Shown one piece after another: positions 47,861 through 56,299 of a DNA stretch of 64,000 nt. The stretch lies in the NCBI GenBank assembly GCA_037179385.1, contig CM074195.1, positions 27,813,722 to 27,877,721 of the forward strand, written 5' to 3'. Within the stretch, counting starts at the first letter, position 1; each line of letters begins with the position of its first letter. Source of the stretch: Holothuria scabra (taxonomy: Eukaryota > Echinodermata > Holothuroidea > Aspidochirotida > Holothuriidae). The position numbers were made by a program, and so were the translations under genes. The notes below the pieces were generated by a model. It was given only the letters and a program-made list of their open reading frames with translations, had not been told where the DNA came from and made no database searches.

Positions 47861-48062
47861 GTCGAGTGACGTAGCGACTTTATATGAATAAGTGAACCAG
47901 TGCGGTTTTGAATAGTCGCGTGAAGACCTTAGGTCATTTTATTGCCTTATACTGAAAGAGAGGATTTATATTTTTGAAATGGAAAACTTAGCCTCAAGCA
48001 GGATTCGAACCAGCGACCTCCCGCTAACAAGGCAGATGCTCTGACCACTGAGCCATTGAGGC
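47861..48062 (-). mobile_element. tRNA-Thr-like element (SINE head or tRNA gene)
   Basis: Minus-strand 48062-47991 folds as a full 72-nt cloverleaf. It has a perfect 7-bp acceptor GCCTCAA/TTGAGGC, D-arm GCTC/GAGC, anticodon stem TCTGC/GCGGG and loop CTTGTTA (anticodon TGT, Thr). The T-arm is GCTGG/CCTGC with one T-T mismatch, and the B box is GGTTCGAATCC. A ~130-bp unrelated tail follows and runs into (TA)n, with no terminator T-run next to the tRNA, which favours a tRNA-derived SINE. A real tRNA-Thr gene cannot be excluded. Confidence 0.7.
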
Positions 48063-49589
48063 CCATCTGATTGAACGCGGTCAACTAATTATAAATACTG
48101 TTGGGTTAAGTTCTCGTGAGTGCATATCTCAAAACGCAAAGGGAAAATATATTCCTATGTATTTTTTTTTTTTTTTTTGCCTTTACGTTCTGACGGTATA
48201 CCGATTTTCCCCTACCAGTCGATCTCTACAGGATTTGACTCTTTCACTCTCAAGTGGTGCAGGTCTCAATTTTATTGCATTTTCGCTGCTCAGGGGCGTT
48301 TTCTGTAGCTAATATAAAACACAAAAAACCTCAATGGGTTGATTTGAATTCAGTTTTACAATGGAATAGTCCAAATAACAGTTTTGGAATGTATTATTGT
48401 CATTGATTATTTTCAATTTCCGGTCAATTTTGAGAGATATTGGAAGGTATCGCTCAAAAGAAGAAGTCTTACGTCCATTTTTTAATGGGAAACGTCCATA
48501 TTCAAGAAAAAATTGGGCCTTTTAATGAGAAAATGGTTTTGGCATTTCGAGGCAGTAAATCTTGGCACATCGTTGTGAGTATAGGGCTTTAGTAAGTTAA
48601 ACTGATCACGTTAAGGGAAAAGGTCTAAAGGCTCTAAATATAGCGTTGAATGCATAATTAGTTTATGAATTGTCATAGACATCCATTGTTCGCATAAATT
48701 TCGTTTTAGTTGCTTCAGATTGCTTTGTAAAACTTCTCTTTCATTTCATTCTCTTTTAAACAGCAGAAAATAAAGTACGGACAAAAAATATAATTTAAAT
48801 TGCGGACTGTTTCGGAACGCAAGCATTCTGGGTGTTTACTTTTAAGCGAACAGAACACACATGATTTGCCCGGTGGGTAGTTTCTGCGGTTGAGGAAAGG
48901 TGAGTTGTTTCTAATTTCACGCTTTAAGATATTTGCAAAAAAGTATGTCATAACTATGATAGGTTAGGAGAAAGGGTTATCAAAGAGAGGTACATTTATT
49001 AGTTTTTGAACAGGCGTGTAGTCAGGGAGAAGGCGCCAGCCCCCGACCGGTCTAAAGAATACTTTTAAATATTTGTAGAGTCTCTCGTGTATATATGCAG
49101 TAATAAGGACTAGTAGGTGTCATTTCTCGTGACCTGGAAGTAATTTTCGACCAAAATTTTCTTGCGCTCTGCACCGACCAATGGAAACGCAGAGCGCTAA
49201 GATTTTGTTAATGGCTCTCACCTCCTTCAATAGTTTCTGGTCACGTCCCCGGTGGTAATTGAGTAAAATCTCCAACAGTCTTTTGTTAAGAAAAGTTTTT
49301 TGTTAAGAAAACAATGTTTCACTTCCCTCAAAATTTACATATAATTAGTTCTAACAGAGTGGTTCCGTGCTTTAATGACATTAAGTTACATTACTGCTGG
49401 CTTTTTCTGTGATACGGCTCAATTATTCAAGAATGCTTTAGATGATCTTACTAAAGGACCAGAAAAAATTGGTAAACCGTGACAAAGATATTGATAGATA
49501 CTGAAAGATACACTGAAAAAGAGGTTGTTCTCAATGGTGGCCATAAGGTCATAAATGCAAAATATTTAATTATCTTGCCAGATTTCAAC
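48063..49589. other. Unassigned sequence
   Basis: About 1.5 kb with no supported gene or repeat; a poly-T run is at 48162-48178. Confidence 0.5.
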
Positions 49590-50200
49590 ATCACACCTCG
49601 GTATTTTTGTTGAGTTTAAGAGTTGAACTAACTCGACATCAAGACGAAACTTAGGCAAAAGTCAAAATAAGTTTAACTCGAAAACAAGACAATTTGCAGA
49701 ATTTTGTCGCGTTGACGAATTACCGGCCGTAAGTATTCCAGACGTCTACAAAATGAAGTAAACTGTCCTGTTGTTTAAAAAAATTCTTATTCATCACCTT
49801 GACAATTCGCTGCATTTTGTACGATTTTCGATTTATGGTAAATCGATATCTCAAATAAAGCATGTTGTCGCGATATCGAAAAAGGCTTTACCTGACATCG
49901 AGACAATTGACAGAATTCTGTCGAGCTAACGACTTACAGAAACTCGATATACCAACAATATTTTGCAAACTGCCGTCGTATTGAGAAAAGTATAAATCGA
50001 CAACACGACCTGTTTGCATACTTTTGTCATGATGACGTCTAACGCCTTTTTCGACATGACGACGCTTCACTAATTATTGTCGTGATGTCGAATTTCTGTT
50101 TGCAGACATCATTAAAAAATTGTCGCATATTCTCGTGTTGTCGAGTTATTTTAACAAGAGAGATAATCATCTCGAATGACATCGTATGAAACCGTAAATC
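49590..50200. repeat. Word-rich region, TCGACA / TGTCG type
   Basis: Dozens of variants of TGTCG and CGACA (for example TTGTCGCG, GACATCGAGACAATT, TTGTCGTGATGTCGA) occur in both orientations over 600 bp. This is the same style as the other word-rich MITE-like elements in the window. Ends are not defined; no coding. Confidence 0.55.
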
Positions 50201-50365
50201 TTCAAACTTGGGAAAACGTTATGAACAGCTGCTTGAAGTTCTTCCAGCTCCCTGGTTGGTTTCAGATTACGTTGCATGTATATAAAGACTCCAGATGAAT
50301 AAAAAAAGAATAAAATTACACAGGAGGTAAAAGTGGACAAGAAAGAGCACGAAATTTTGAAAAAT

Positions 50366-50407
50366 AGTCATATATTCCTGCCCCTCCTGGGGCCTTCCTC
50401 AGTGACT
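50366..50407 (-). ncRNA. Hammerhead-like motif of PLE-F
   Basis: On the minus strand AGTCA, then CTGAGGA (fits CTGANGA), a stem GCCCC/GGGGC with loop AGGA, GGAA in place of GAAA, ATATA, and TGACT. Helix I is a perfect 5-bp AGTCA/TGACT directly beside both core strands. Unpaired A/G bases at the base of helix II and the GGAA change suggest a weakened ribozyme. Confidence 0.6.
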
Positions 50408-50808
50408 GGTTACAACAGTTTGAATGGCAGACTGTAGTTTAAAAGCAAATAGCTTAAACAAGATGTACGCCCTAGCTGAATGAGCGTTACGAGCTTAATT
50501 ATCACCTATGTGACGTAACAAAGGAGGCGCGCGTACAAAAAAGAGAGTAAGGCTGGCGGGTTAAATTGTTAAGTCACAAAGAAGAAATAAATACGTAGGT
50601 AATACAGGAATATTGACTGCAGAGAAATAGTAAATACAAGTGTATACGGGAAAAGTAGATGTGAGTATATACAAAGGTAAGTCTAAGATAGAAAAAGAAT
50701 GCTTATTTCACATGAATCTTAAAGTAGAATTTACAAGGAGACTGAGTAAGTCCGGTTTTTCATAGGCCGAACGAAGCAAATAGACATAAAAGAAGCAAAA
50801 TCGCCTGG

Positions 50809-51549
50809 TTACGATGGGTGAACAAACGAATAACCCTTGAGGATTCCTAGGTCATTGTTAAGACCCTTAGTGTCGGTATTTTGTCGAAGGATCCAGCTTA
50901 ACTCGCACTTTTTACGAACTTCCCGAGAAGCAAACCCCGCGGAAATGAGAGTACAGCGAATGTTACTGATGCTGTGATCGGGCAAGTTAAAATGTTGTGC
51001 CACAGAGAATCCTCGAGAGTGATCCCGTATGGACTTAGTATGGTTATTGAAACGCATACAGAAAGAGGTACTTTTCCCTCCTACATAGCTACCTGAATCA
51101 CAGACGGAACAAGTCAAAAGATAAACTACGTCGGACGAACCACAGCAAAGAGGGGGAGTTTTAATGGTGACTATGGTGCCGGGAGGTCTGAAGGAACTTT
51201 CAGTAGTGAATAACTCACAAATTTTGCATCTAGGTTTAAGGCCTTTAGCATTGCCCCCAGCGTTTTCTGAGGGAAGTTTTGACGAGGTGAGTAAATCCTT
51301 CAGGCTTTGTGTTTGTCTCCTACTGGGTAAAGGGGATTCAGAAAATATTTTACGAATAGAGATATCTTCTCTCAGAAGGCAAAAATCTGTCCTAAGCTGC
51401 TTGAACAATTTCTCTACAGATGGGTGGAAATCAAAAACCATGGGAATACGAGAATTCGGCCTTTTTTCTCTGTATTCCAGGAGATCAGATCGAGTGTACT
51501 GCGACAATTTGGAAATTACTTCAGAAATAATTTGAATGGGTAACCGCAT
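50809..51549 (-). pseudogene. PLE-F linker and GIY-YIG endonuclease
   Basis: A 246-residue frame: NSRIPMVFDFHPSVEKLFKQ, RKIFSESPLPSRRQTQSLKD (linker), CKICELF, then SSDVVYLLTCSVCDSGSYVG (GIY and YVG elements), RFNNHTKSIRDH (catalytic Arg, His) and VAQHFNLPDHS. The Glu/W block is CELSWILRQNTDTKGLNNDL. The nuclease positions look intact over this segment. The C-terminus GYSF matches PLE-E, so F and E are related lineages. Confidence 0.87.
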
Positions 51550-51985
51550 TTCAAAAGGTGGCCAACAAATAATCTGCTTCTCTAATTCATCGTTGTTAGA
51601 ACAAATACGCTTAATTCTTAACCCTTGGCTGAAGATAATTGATCTTTTCAGATGGATAGGATGACAACTTTGAAAATCGAGAAACTGGTGGTTATTTGTG
51701 GGTTTAGAATACAGGCGTGTAGATAAGTTGCCATCTTGAAGACGGACTAAGACGTCAAGGAAAGGGATTTCTCGATCGGAGTAGTCTGCGGTAAAGGAGA
51801 TACCGTCATGATGAGTGTTACAACATCTTAGGAAAGTTTTCAGAGCATCTTCGCCATGTGGCCAAATGAAAAAATGTCGTCAGTGTAACGGTAAAAATGA
51901 ATAGATCTCGGAGTGCAAGACGACAACAGGCCTTCTTCTAAATTGGCCATAAAAATATTGACGTAGCTTGAGGCCAATACATACA
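51550..51985 (-). pseudogene. PLE-F reverse transcriptase, C-terminal half
   Basis: ASSYVNIFMANLEEGLLSSC, then FYRYTDDIFSFGH (active site; the usual Ile is Thr but both Asp are kept). After a frame change come YSDREIPFLDVLVRLQDGNL, RLYSKPTNNHQFLDFQSCHP and FSQGLRIKRICSNNDEL. Motifs before MAPSYVN are missing. Confidence 0.82.
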
Positions 51986-52084
51986 TACATACTCTTTGCT
52001 CTTTGTGCTCTTTCTTGTCCATTTTTACCTCCTGTGTAATTTTAATTTTATTCATTTTATGGAGTCTTTATATTACCTCAGCTC

Positions 52085-52650
52085 GAGCATCCGTGGAATT
52101 ATATCTTTTTAATCTTATGTAAACATGTAACGTAAAAAGCTTTTTTATGTAAAAAGGAAGCATCACAACATAACACAAAAGTAAGAGGAAACTAGTTTAG
52201 GTGTAGTACTAGTTGTTCATTTCGGCTGCAAGCTGCCTCGTCGAGGGCGTACTAAAAAGTGATAAATTAGACATACATACACAGGCGAGATACACGAGGA
52301 AAGGATGTAAGACACACGATCAAAAGGCAAAGCATGAGGATATAAAGCAAAGTTAAAGAAAGAGTAAATGCAAAACTCGAACCTTACCAAATTTGTTGTT
52401 GTCTACTGTTGTTGGCTACATGAAGAGAGTCAAAAATATGCATATGAAAATAATCTAAAGTTTGTGGAAACAAATGATCGTATAAGAGTTTACTGTCTAT
52501 TTTATTTAATCCACCAGCCGCCTTAAGACGGAAGTCACATTTATGACCATCCACACTAGATCTGAAGTTAATACTTTGGCCAACGTATTGCAAATTACAA
52601 ATTAAACATTGAATAACATAAACAATCCCATCCGAATAATAAGATGTCTA
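52085..52650 (-). mobile_element. PLE-G: endonuclease fragment plus 3' UTR
   Basis: Minus-strand frame near 52640-52384 encodes DGIVYVIQCLICNLQYVGQS (GIY and YVG), NFRSSVDGHKCDFRLKAAGG and DHLFPQTLDYFHMHIFDS, ending QQQIW and a stop. The sequence style differs from A-F (no C-terminal GLN block). A ~300-nt 3' UTR follows with a hammerhead-like motif. It is truncated at 52650, where it meets PLE-H head to head. Confidence 0.8.
52220..52246 (-). ncRNA. Hammerhead-like motif of PLE-G
   Basis: Minus strand: CTCGACGA (one extra base against CTGANGA), a short GGC/GCC stem and GAAAT. TAGTAC upstream and GTACTA downstream can form a 6-bp helix I. Core and helix III are degenerate. Confidence 0.45.
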
Positions 52651-52656
52651 GCATAG

Positions 52657-52935
52657 ATGAATATGCAGGCCATCATAAAATCCCACAACAACAGGATTAT
52701 AACCACAACAACTTCCGTCACCCCGAAGAAAATGTGCAACTGCAGAGAAAAGGATTCCTGCCCCCTGGAGAAAAATGCCTTACCACAGCCCCCGTCTACA
52801 AAGCTTCAGTCTCTGGGTGTGGTGTCGAAACTAAGGCATACATAGGGATTTCTGGGGGCATTCAAACAATGCTTCCACAACCACCGAAAGTCATTCAACC
52901 ACCAAAAGCATGCAAAAGACACAGGACTATGAAAG
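52657..52935 (+). pseudogene. PLE-H endonuclease, first part
   Basis: Read over three frames: AIIKSHNNRI, then MCNCREKDSCPLEKN (the CxC...C zinc-like cluster), CLTTAPVYKASVSGCGVETK, KAYIGISGG (YIG of the nuclease) and NHRKSFNH. This order (N-terminal NM..II..HN, CNCR..CPL..CL, VY.A.V, YIG.T, NH..SF) is typical of a PLE-like GIY-YIG family common in cnidarians and other marine animals. Frameshifts show decay. Confidence 0.72.
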
Positions 52936-53433
52936 TTTCTTTTTAAAATCTACATAGAAACAGGCACGAAGTAACAAGAAGAAAACTCAAACTGGCCGGA
53001 CAAAAACTCAAACGCTAACCATCAGCAATCCACACACAAAACAAGAAACAAAAAGGTTCGTCACGAACGGAAACGACACACCAAGCCCGCCAGAACAACC
53101 CGTCAACACAACTACAACCGCCCTCAATGCCAACAACTTCCTAACACCGACCCTACACCAAATCCCAAAAGACTTCAAAAACCAAGAACATAACACACCA
53201 CGCCCGAAGGCCACCCATGCCCAAAGGCAACAACACGCCCAAAGGCAACAACACGCCTAAAGGCAGCAACACGACCGAATCCAACAGCAACTAAAAAACA
53301 ATGGGGAAATACAGGTACACCTTGCCCAAGGGTGCCCCGGAGGCAATTGTGGCAAAGAGTGACCTCATTATTCCCACGTTTAAACAAACTTCACATCTGG
53401 AATCAGTTTAACGTCCTACCCAGACACAGAATA
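52936..53433. other. Insertion within PLE-H
   Basis: About 500 bp separate two parts of one nuclease domain. The flanks share ACAG followed by AAAGTT, a possible degenerate target duplication. The interior has a short tandem repeat (CCCAAAGGCAACAACACG, three to four units near 53218-53272), is purine/cytosine-biased, and encodes nothing recognised. Confidence 0.5.
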
Positions 53434-53650
53434 ATCAAAGTTCATCTGGGCTCTCCAAGAAGATGAAAAAAGCTTTGAAATCAAATGGGAAATCCTGAAA
53501 ACATTCAATACCAAACAAAGAGCATCGGGCCAATGCAACCTCTGCGTAAACGAAAAGGTTGAGATAACGCTAGCAAACAATGTGAACCTTCTCAACCAAA
53601 GAACGGAGCTGCAGTCGAAGTGCAGACACCCAATAAGTCCTACGATGTAA
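53434..53650 (+). pseudogene. PLE-H endonuclease, C-terminal part
   Basis: SKFIWALQEDEKSFEIKWEI, then QCNLCVNEKVEITLANN, LLNQRTELQSKCRH and stop TAA at 53648. The pattern W.L...... (F/Y)EI.W.I, CNLC..EK and LLN.R.EL.SKCRH marks the C-terminus of this GIY-YIG lineage. The segment is open and well conserved. Confidence 0.78.
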
Positions 53651-53684
53651 TACAGAATGCACTGACTAGCAAAGCGAATCACTT

Positions 53685-53729
53685 GCTGCCTGACGATTGC
53701 GAAGATCGCATGAAACTCGGAGTCGCAGC
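53685..53729 (+). ncRNA. Hammerhead ribozyme candidate (best copy), 3' of PLE-H
   Basis: Self-cleaving RNA motif. Helix I is GCTGC (53685-53689) with GCAGC (53725-53729). The core is CTGACGA (53690-53696). Helix II is TGCGA (53698-53702) with TCGCA (53706-53710), loop AGA. Then GAA (53712-53714), helix III ACT/AGT (53715-53723, loop CGG) and C at 53724. The cleavage triplet is GTC, so the cut is predicted between 53724 and 53725. All invariant core bases are present. The one flaw is a T-T pair at the base of helix II (53697/53711). It lies 34 nt after the PLE-H stop codon, as expected from known hammerheads in PLE pseudo-LTRs. Confidence 0.8.
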
Positions 53730-53839
53730 GACAAGTCCATAGATCAAATACATATTGTAAGCTCTCGTTACGCACCGAGCACTTTTCACCTGCTATATAT
53801 ATGTATAATCACACACACACACACACGTGGAACCAACTT

Positions 53840-53913
53840 GGCTTCATGGCTCAGTGCTTAGGGCGTCCGCACTAGAAAGCGGGAGGTCACGAGTTCGAAT
53901 CCCGGTGGAGTCA
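53840..53913 (+). mobile_element. tRNA-headed SINE, family S2, copy 1
   Basis: Head of 74 nt: acceptor GGCTTCA/TGGAGTC pairs fully (two G-T), D-arm begins GGCTCAGTG, B box GAGTTCGAATCC. The anticodon arm has an 8-nt loop (ACTAGAAA) and the T-stem has a mismatch, so it is not a normal tRNA. A ~55-bp tail (ATCGTTTTTTCACCTCAGCC..., to about 53970) is shared with copy 2. Confidence 0.75.
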
Positions 53914-54205
53914 ACATCGTTTTTTCACCTCAGCCAGATTTTCCAGTTCTACCAATTTGATTTATATATTCCACGCAGTTGTCGTCAGCGTTTACTTTCA
54001 CTTCATCTCAGCTTTCACAGGTTTCTGTATCTCTTCGGAGATCCGCTGGCGAATAAACAATTGTGTTCATCTGGCATCAACTTTGATCTTTGGTTGAGCT
54101 TGCGTCAAACGAGAACTAGTGCTGTTCCAAATAAAATAGGTGCCTGCTCAGGAGGTGAATTGCGAGTTGCTTCATCTGTTATTTGAACAAACGCCAAACC
54201 AGCTT

Positions 54206-54279
54206 GGCTTCATGGCTCAGTGGTTAGAGCGTCCGCACTAGAAAGCGGGAGGTCCCGAGTTCGAATCCCGGTGGAGTCA
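54206..54279 (+). mobile_element. tRNA-headed SINE, family S2, copy 2
   Basis: Same head as 53840-53913 with four changes, including GGTTAGAGC in the D-arm, closer to a canonical A box. The same tail TCGTTTTTTCACCTCCGTCA follows and runs into (TA)n at about 54327. The two copies are direct repeats ~366 bp apart; 53971-54205 between them is unassigned. Confidence 0.78.
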
Positions 54280-54326
54280 ACATCGTTTTTTCACCTCCGT
54301 CAGATTTTCCAGCTTTACCAATTCGA

Positions 54327-54451
<125 letters not shown>

Positions 54452-54480
54452 AAAAGGTTGCGATAAGTTCTAACAACAAA

Positions 54481-54536
54481 GCTTTACAGAACTGTTTCGT
54501 GAGGGCCAATAATGTAGGTCCTCACTCCTCGGAAGC
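54481..54536 (-). ncRNA. Near-canonical hammerhead ribozyme motif
   Basis: Minus strand: helix I GCTT (54536-54533) with AAGC (54484-54481). Core CCGAGGA (one change from CTGANGA, T to C at position 4). Helix II GTGAGGACC with GGCCCTCAC (9 bp, one A-C mismatch, loop 9 nt, conserved G-C at its base). GAA, helix III ACAG/CTGT with loop TT, then A as the cleavage-site base. All three helices flank the core directly. It stands between two (TA)n tracts and probably marks the end of a PLE whose coding part is gone. Confidence 0.72.
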
Positions 54537-54583
54537 CTGAAGTAGAATGATGTCAATAACGTTCAATACGTATGTGTTCGTAT

Positions 54584-54604
54584 ATATATATATATATATA
54601 TATA
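54584..54604. repeat. (TA)n microsatellite
   Basis: Short TA tract at the left border of the PLE-E palindrome. Confidence 0.85.
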
Positions 54605-54701
54605 GCATTAATTAATTCCGTGTGTTGGACGTAATAAATAAGGAAAAATGGAAAACAGAGTGTGCATATAGATCCAACGAATGATTTATTGAAACAGAAA
54701 T

Positions 54702-54729
54702 TTTCGCCGCCTCCTGGCGGCTTTGTCAA
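54702..54729 (-). ncRNA. Hammerhead-like motif of PLE-E, left arm
   Basis: Minus strand TTGACAA (expected CTGANGA; two changes), a 6-bp stem GCCGCC/GGCGGC with loop AGGA, GAA, and the palindrome AATT plus T. Helix I is not obvious. Probably a decayed ribozyme. Confidence 0.5.
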
Positions 54730-55188
54730 CTGTGTTATGGAAATCAACCGTTACATACAAACAAGATAGAGTTGAATGCGTACAGTACCGCGTAATATTA
54801 AAATAAGTTTGAAAAGTTGTAAAGTGACGTCATAATGATGATGATCGAAAAGTACGTAGTTACAAAGAACGCACGTTCTCACATAGTAATTAATACAAAG
54901 CGCGAACATCATAACCATGGCAAGCTTGATTAGCCAAAATAATGTAAAGTGACGAGACAATCTAAAATTGTAGTGTGCGTACCTAATTTCGTTGTTTGAA
55001 TGGAAGCGTATGCACATATTCAAAACTCCATGGTAACTAAACAGTTTATCAAAGCGACAAGATGCGAGTGCGTGAGATATTTTCAAATAATAAAACTGTC
55101 TTACTGACAAATAAAAACTGTTCATATCTACTTAAAAAATAAAGCACTAAATTGTACATTACAAATAATATTAAATAACAAAGCATCC

Positions 55189-55226
<38 letters not shown>

Positions 55227-55337
55227 GCGTAACTTTACAGAATGTGAGATGCTATATTAAATAGTAAAAAATTGAAGAAGCGGGAGTAAATGACAAGGTA
55301 GCACAGTTGTACAAAAGAAGGAAACAGAATTACTGAA

Positions 55338-55525
55338 TTACTTGAAGAAACTGTATCCTGATAAATAAGAAAAATCTCTATTAAGACCTTGCCTGTGGCT
55401 ATTAAGACGTAAAATTAGTTTGAGTTCGTGGCGCTTACGGTCTTCACTGCATCGGAACCTACCGAGGGCAATGGTAAACCTCAAGTCGTCACCTGTGTGC
55501 CCGCTACTCTGGAAATGTTCCGCAA
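55338..55525 (-). pseudogene. PLE-E GIY-YIG endonuclease, C-terminal end
   Basis: Encodes AEHFQSSGHTGDDLRFTIAL, then RKRHELKLILRLNSHRQGLN (conserved Glu and GLN block) and RDFSYLSGYSFFK before stop TAA at 55338. Similar to the PLE-F C-terminus. The frame is open but begins abruptly at the palindrome junction at 55525. Confidence 0.8.
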
Positions 55526-55596
55526 CTTGTCATTTACTCCCGCTTCTTCAATTTTTTACTATTTAATATAGCATCTCACATTCTGTAAAGTTACGC

Positions 55597-55633
<37 letters not shown>

Positions 55634-56091
55634 GGATGCTTTGTTATTTAATATTATTTGTAATGTACAATTTAGTGCTTTATTTTTAAGTAGATATGAA
55701 CAGTTTTTATTTGTCAGTAAGACAGTTTTATTATTTGAAAATATCTCACGCACTCGCATCTTGTCGCTTTGATAAACTGTTTAGTTACCATGGAGTTTTG
55801 AATATGTGCATACGCTTCCATTCAAACAACGAAATTAGGTACGCACACTACAATTTTAGATTGTCTCGTCACTTTACATTATTTTGGCTAATCAAGCTTG
55901 CCATGGTTATGATGTTCGCGCTTTGTATTAATTACTATGTGAGAACGTGCGTTCTTTGTAACTACGTACTTTTCGATCATCATCATTATGACGTCACTTT
56001 ACAACTTTTCAAACTTATTTTAATATTACGCGGTACTGTACGCATTCAACTCTATCTTGTTTGTATGTAACGGTTGATTTCCATAACACAG

Positions 56092-56119
56092 TTGACAAAG
56101 CCGCCAGGAGGCGGCGAAA
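56092..56119 (+). ncRNA. Hammerhead-like motif of PLE-E, right arm
   Basis: Exact inverted duplicate of the motif at 54702-54729, now on the plus strand: TTGACAA, GCCGCC/GGCGGC, GAAA. Confidence 0.5.
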
Positions 56120-56177
56120 ATTTCTGTTTCAATAAATCATTCGTTGGATCTATATGCACACTCTGTTTTCCATTTTT

Positions 56178-56180
<3 letters not shown>

Positions 56181-56265
<85 letters not shown>

Positions 56266-56299
56266 GAACACATACGTATATATATATATATATATATAT
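56181..56299. repeat. (TA)n microsatellites
   Basis: TA tracts 56181-56264 and 56278-56299 flanking the word ACGAACACATACGT. Confidence 0.93.

Larger units (their letters stand above)
50276..52075 (-). mobile_element. PLE-F: Penelope-like element with inverted terminal copies
   Basis: RT second half (about 51985-51550), thumb/linker/GIY-YIG (51549-50809), then a ~530-nt 3' UTR with a hammerhead-like hairpin. The 3' terminal ~75 bp (50276-50350, with GTAATTTT-type words and GACAAGAAAGAGCACGAA) is repeated in inverted orientation at the truncated 5' end (52003-52073). Shared words are TTACCTCCTGTGTAATTTTA and GAGTCTTTATAT. The RT is missing its N-terminal half. Confidence 0.85.
52644..53800 (+). 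mobile_element. PLE-H: divergent Penelope-like element, 3' part, with internal insertion
   Basis: A GIY-YIG element of a different lineage (Cys-rich CNCR/CPL type). The part at 52644-52930 carries the cysteine block and the YIG motif. About 500 bp of unrelated, GC-richer sequence interrupts it. The C-terminal block resumes at 53434-53650. A short 3' UTR follows with a well-formed hammerhead, and the element ends near the (CA)n tract at 53812. RT is missing. Confidence 0.75.
54638..56183. mobile_element. PLE-E palindrome: inverted duplicated PLE 3' UTR
   Basis: Left arm 54638-55297 and right arm 55526-56183 are inverted copies of ~660 bp with no difference noticed beyond homopolymer length. 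Both encode the same spurious 124-residue frame. The 228-bp spacer (55298-55525) holds the C-terminal end of a PLE nuclease and the start of its 3' UTR. The left arm is thus the natural 3' UTR of a minus-strand PLE, and the right arm is an inverted copy joined at its truncated 5' end. Both arms carry a hammerhead-like hairpin near the outer end and a 27-29-nt poly-A/T tract. Flanking words ATACGTATGTGTTCGTAT (54569 region) and its complement (56262 region) extend the symmetry past the (TA)n tracts. Confidence 0.9.

Noticed and set aside
53008..53387. Minus-strand frames rich in Gly, Val and Phe.
   Set aside because: They lie in the GC-richer insertion and its short tandem repeat; no coding evidence.
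54751..56070. Two identical 124-residue proteins on opposite strands (54751-55125 minus, 55696-56070 plus).
   Set aside because: They are mirror copies of a PLE 3' UTR; there is no protein family resemblance and both come from the palindrome.
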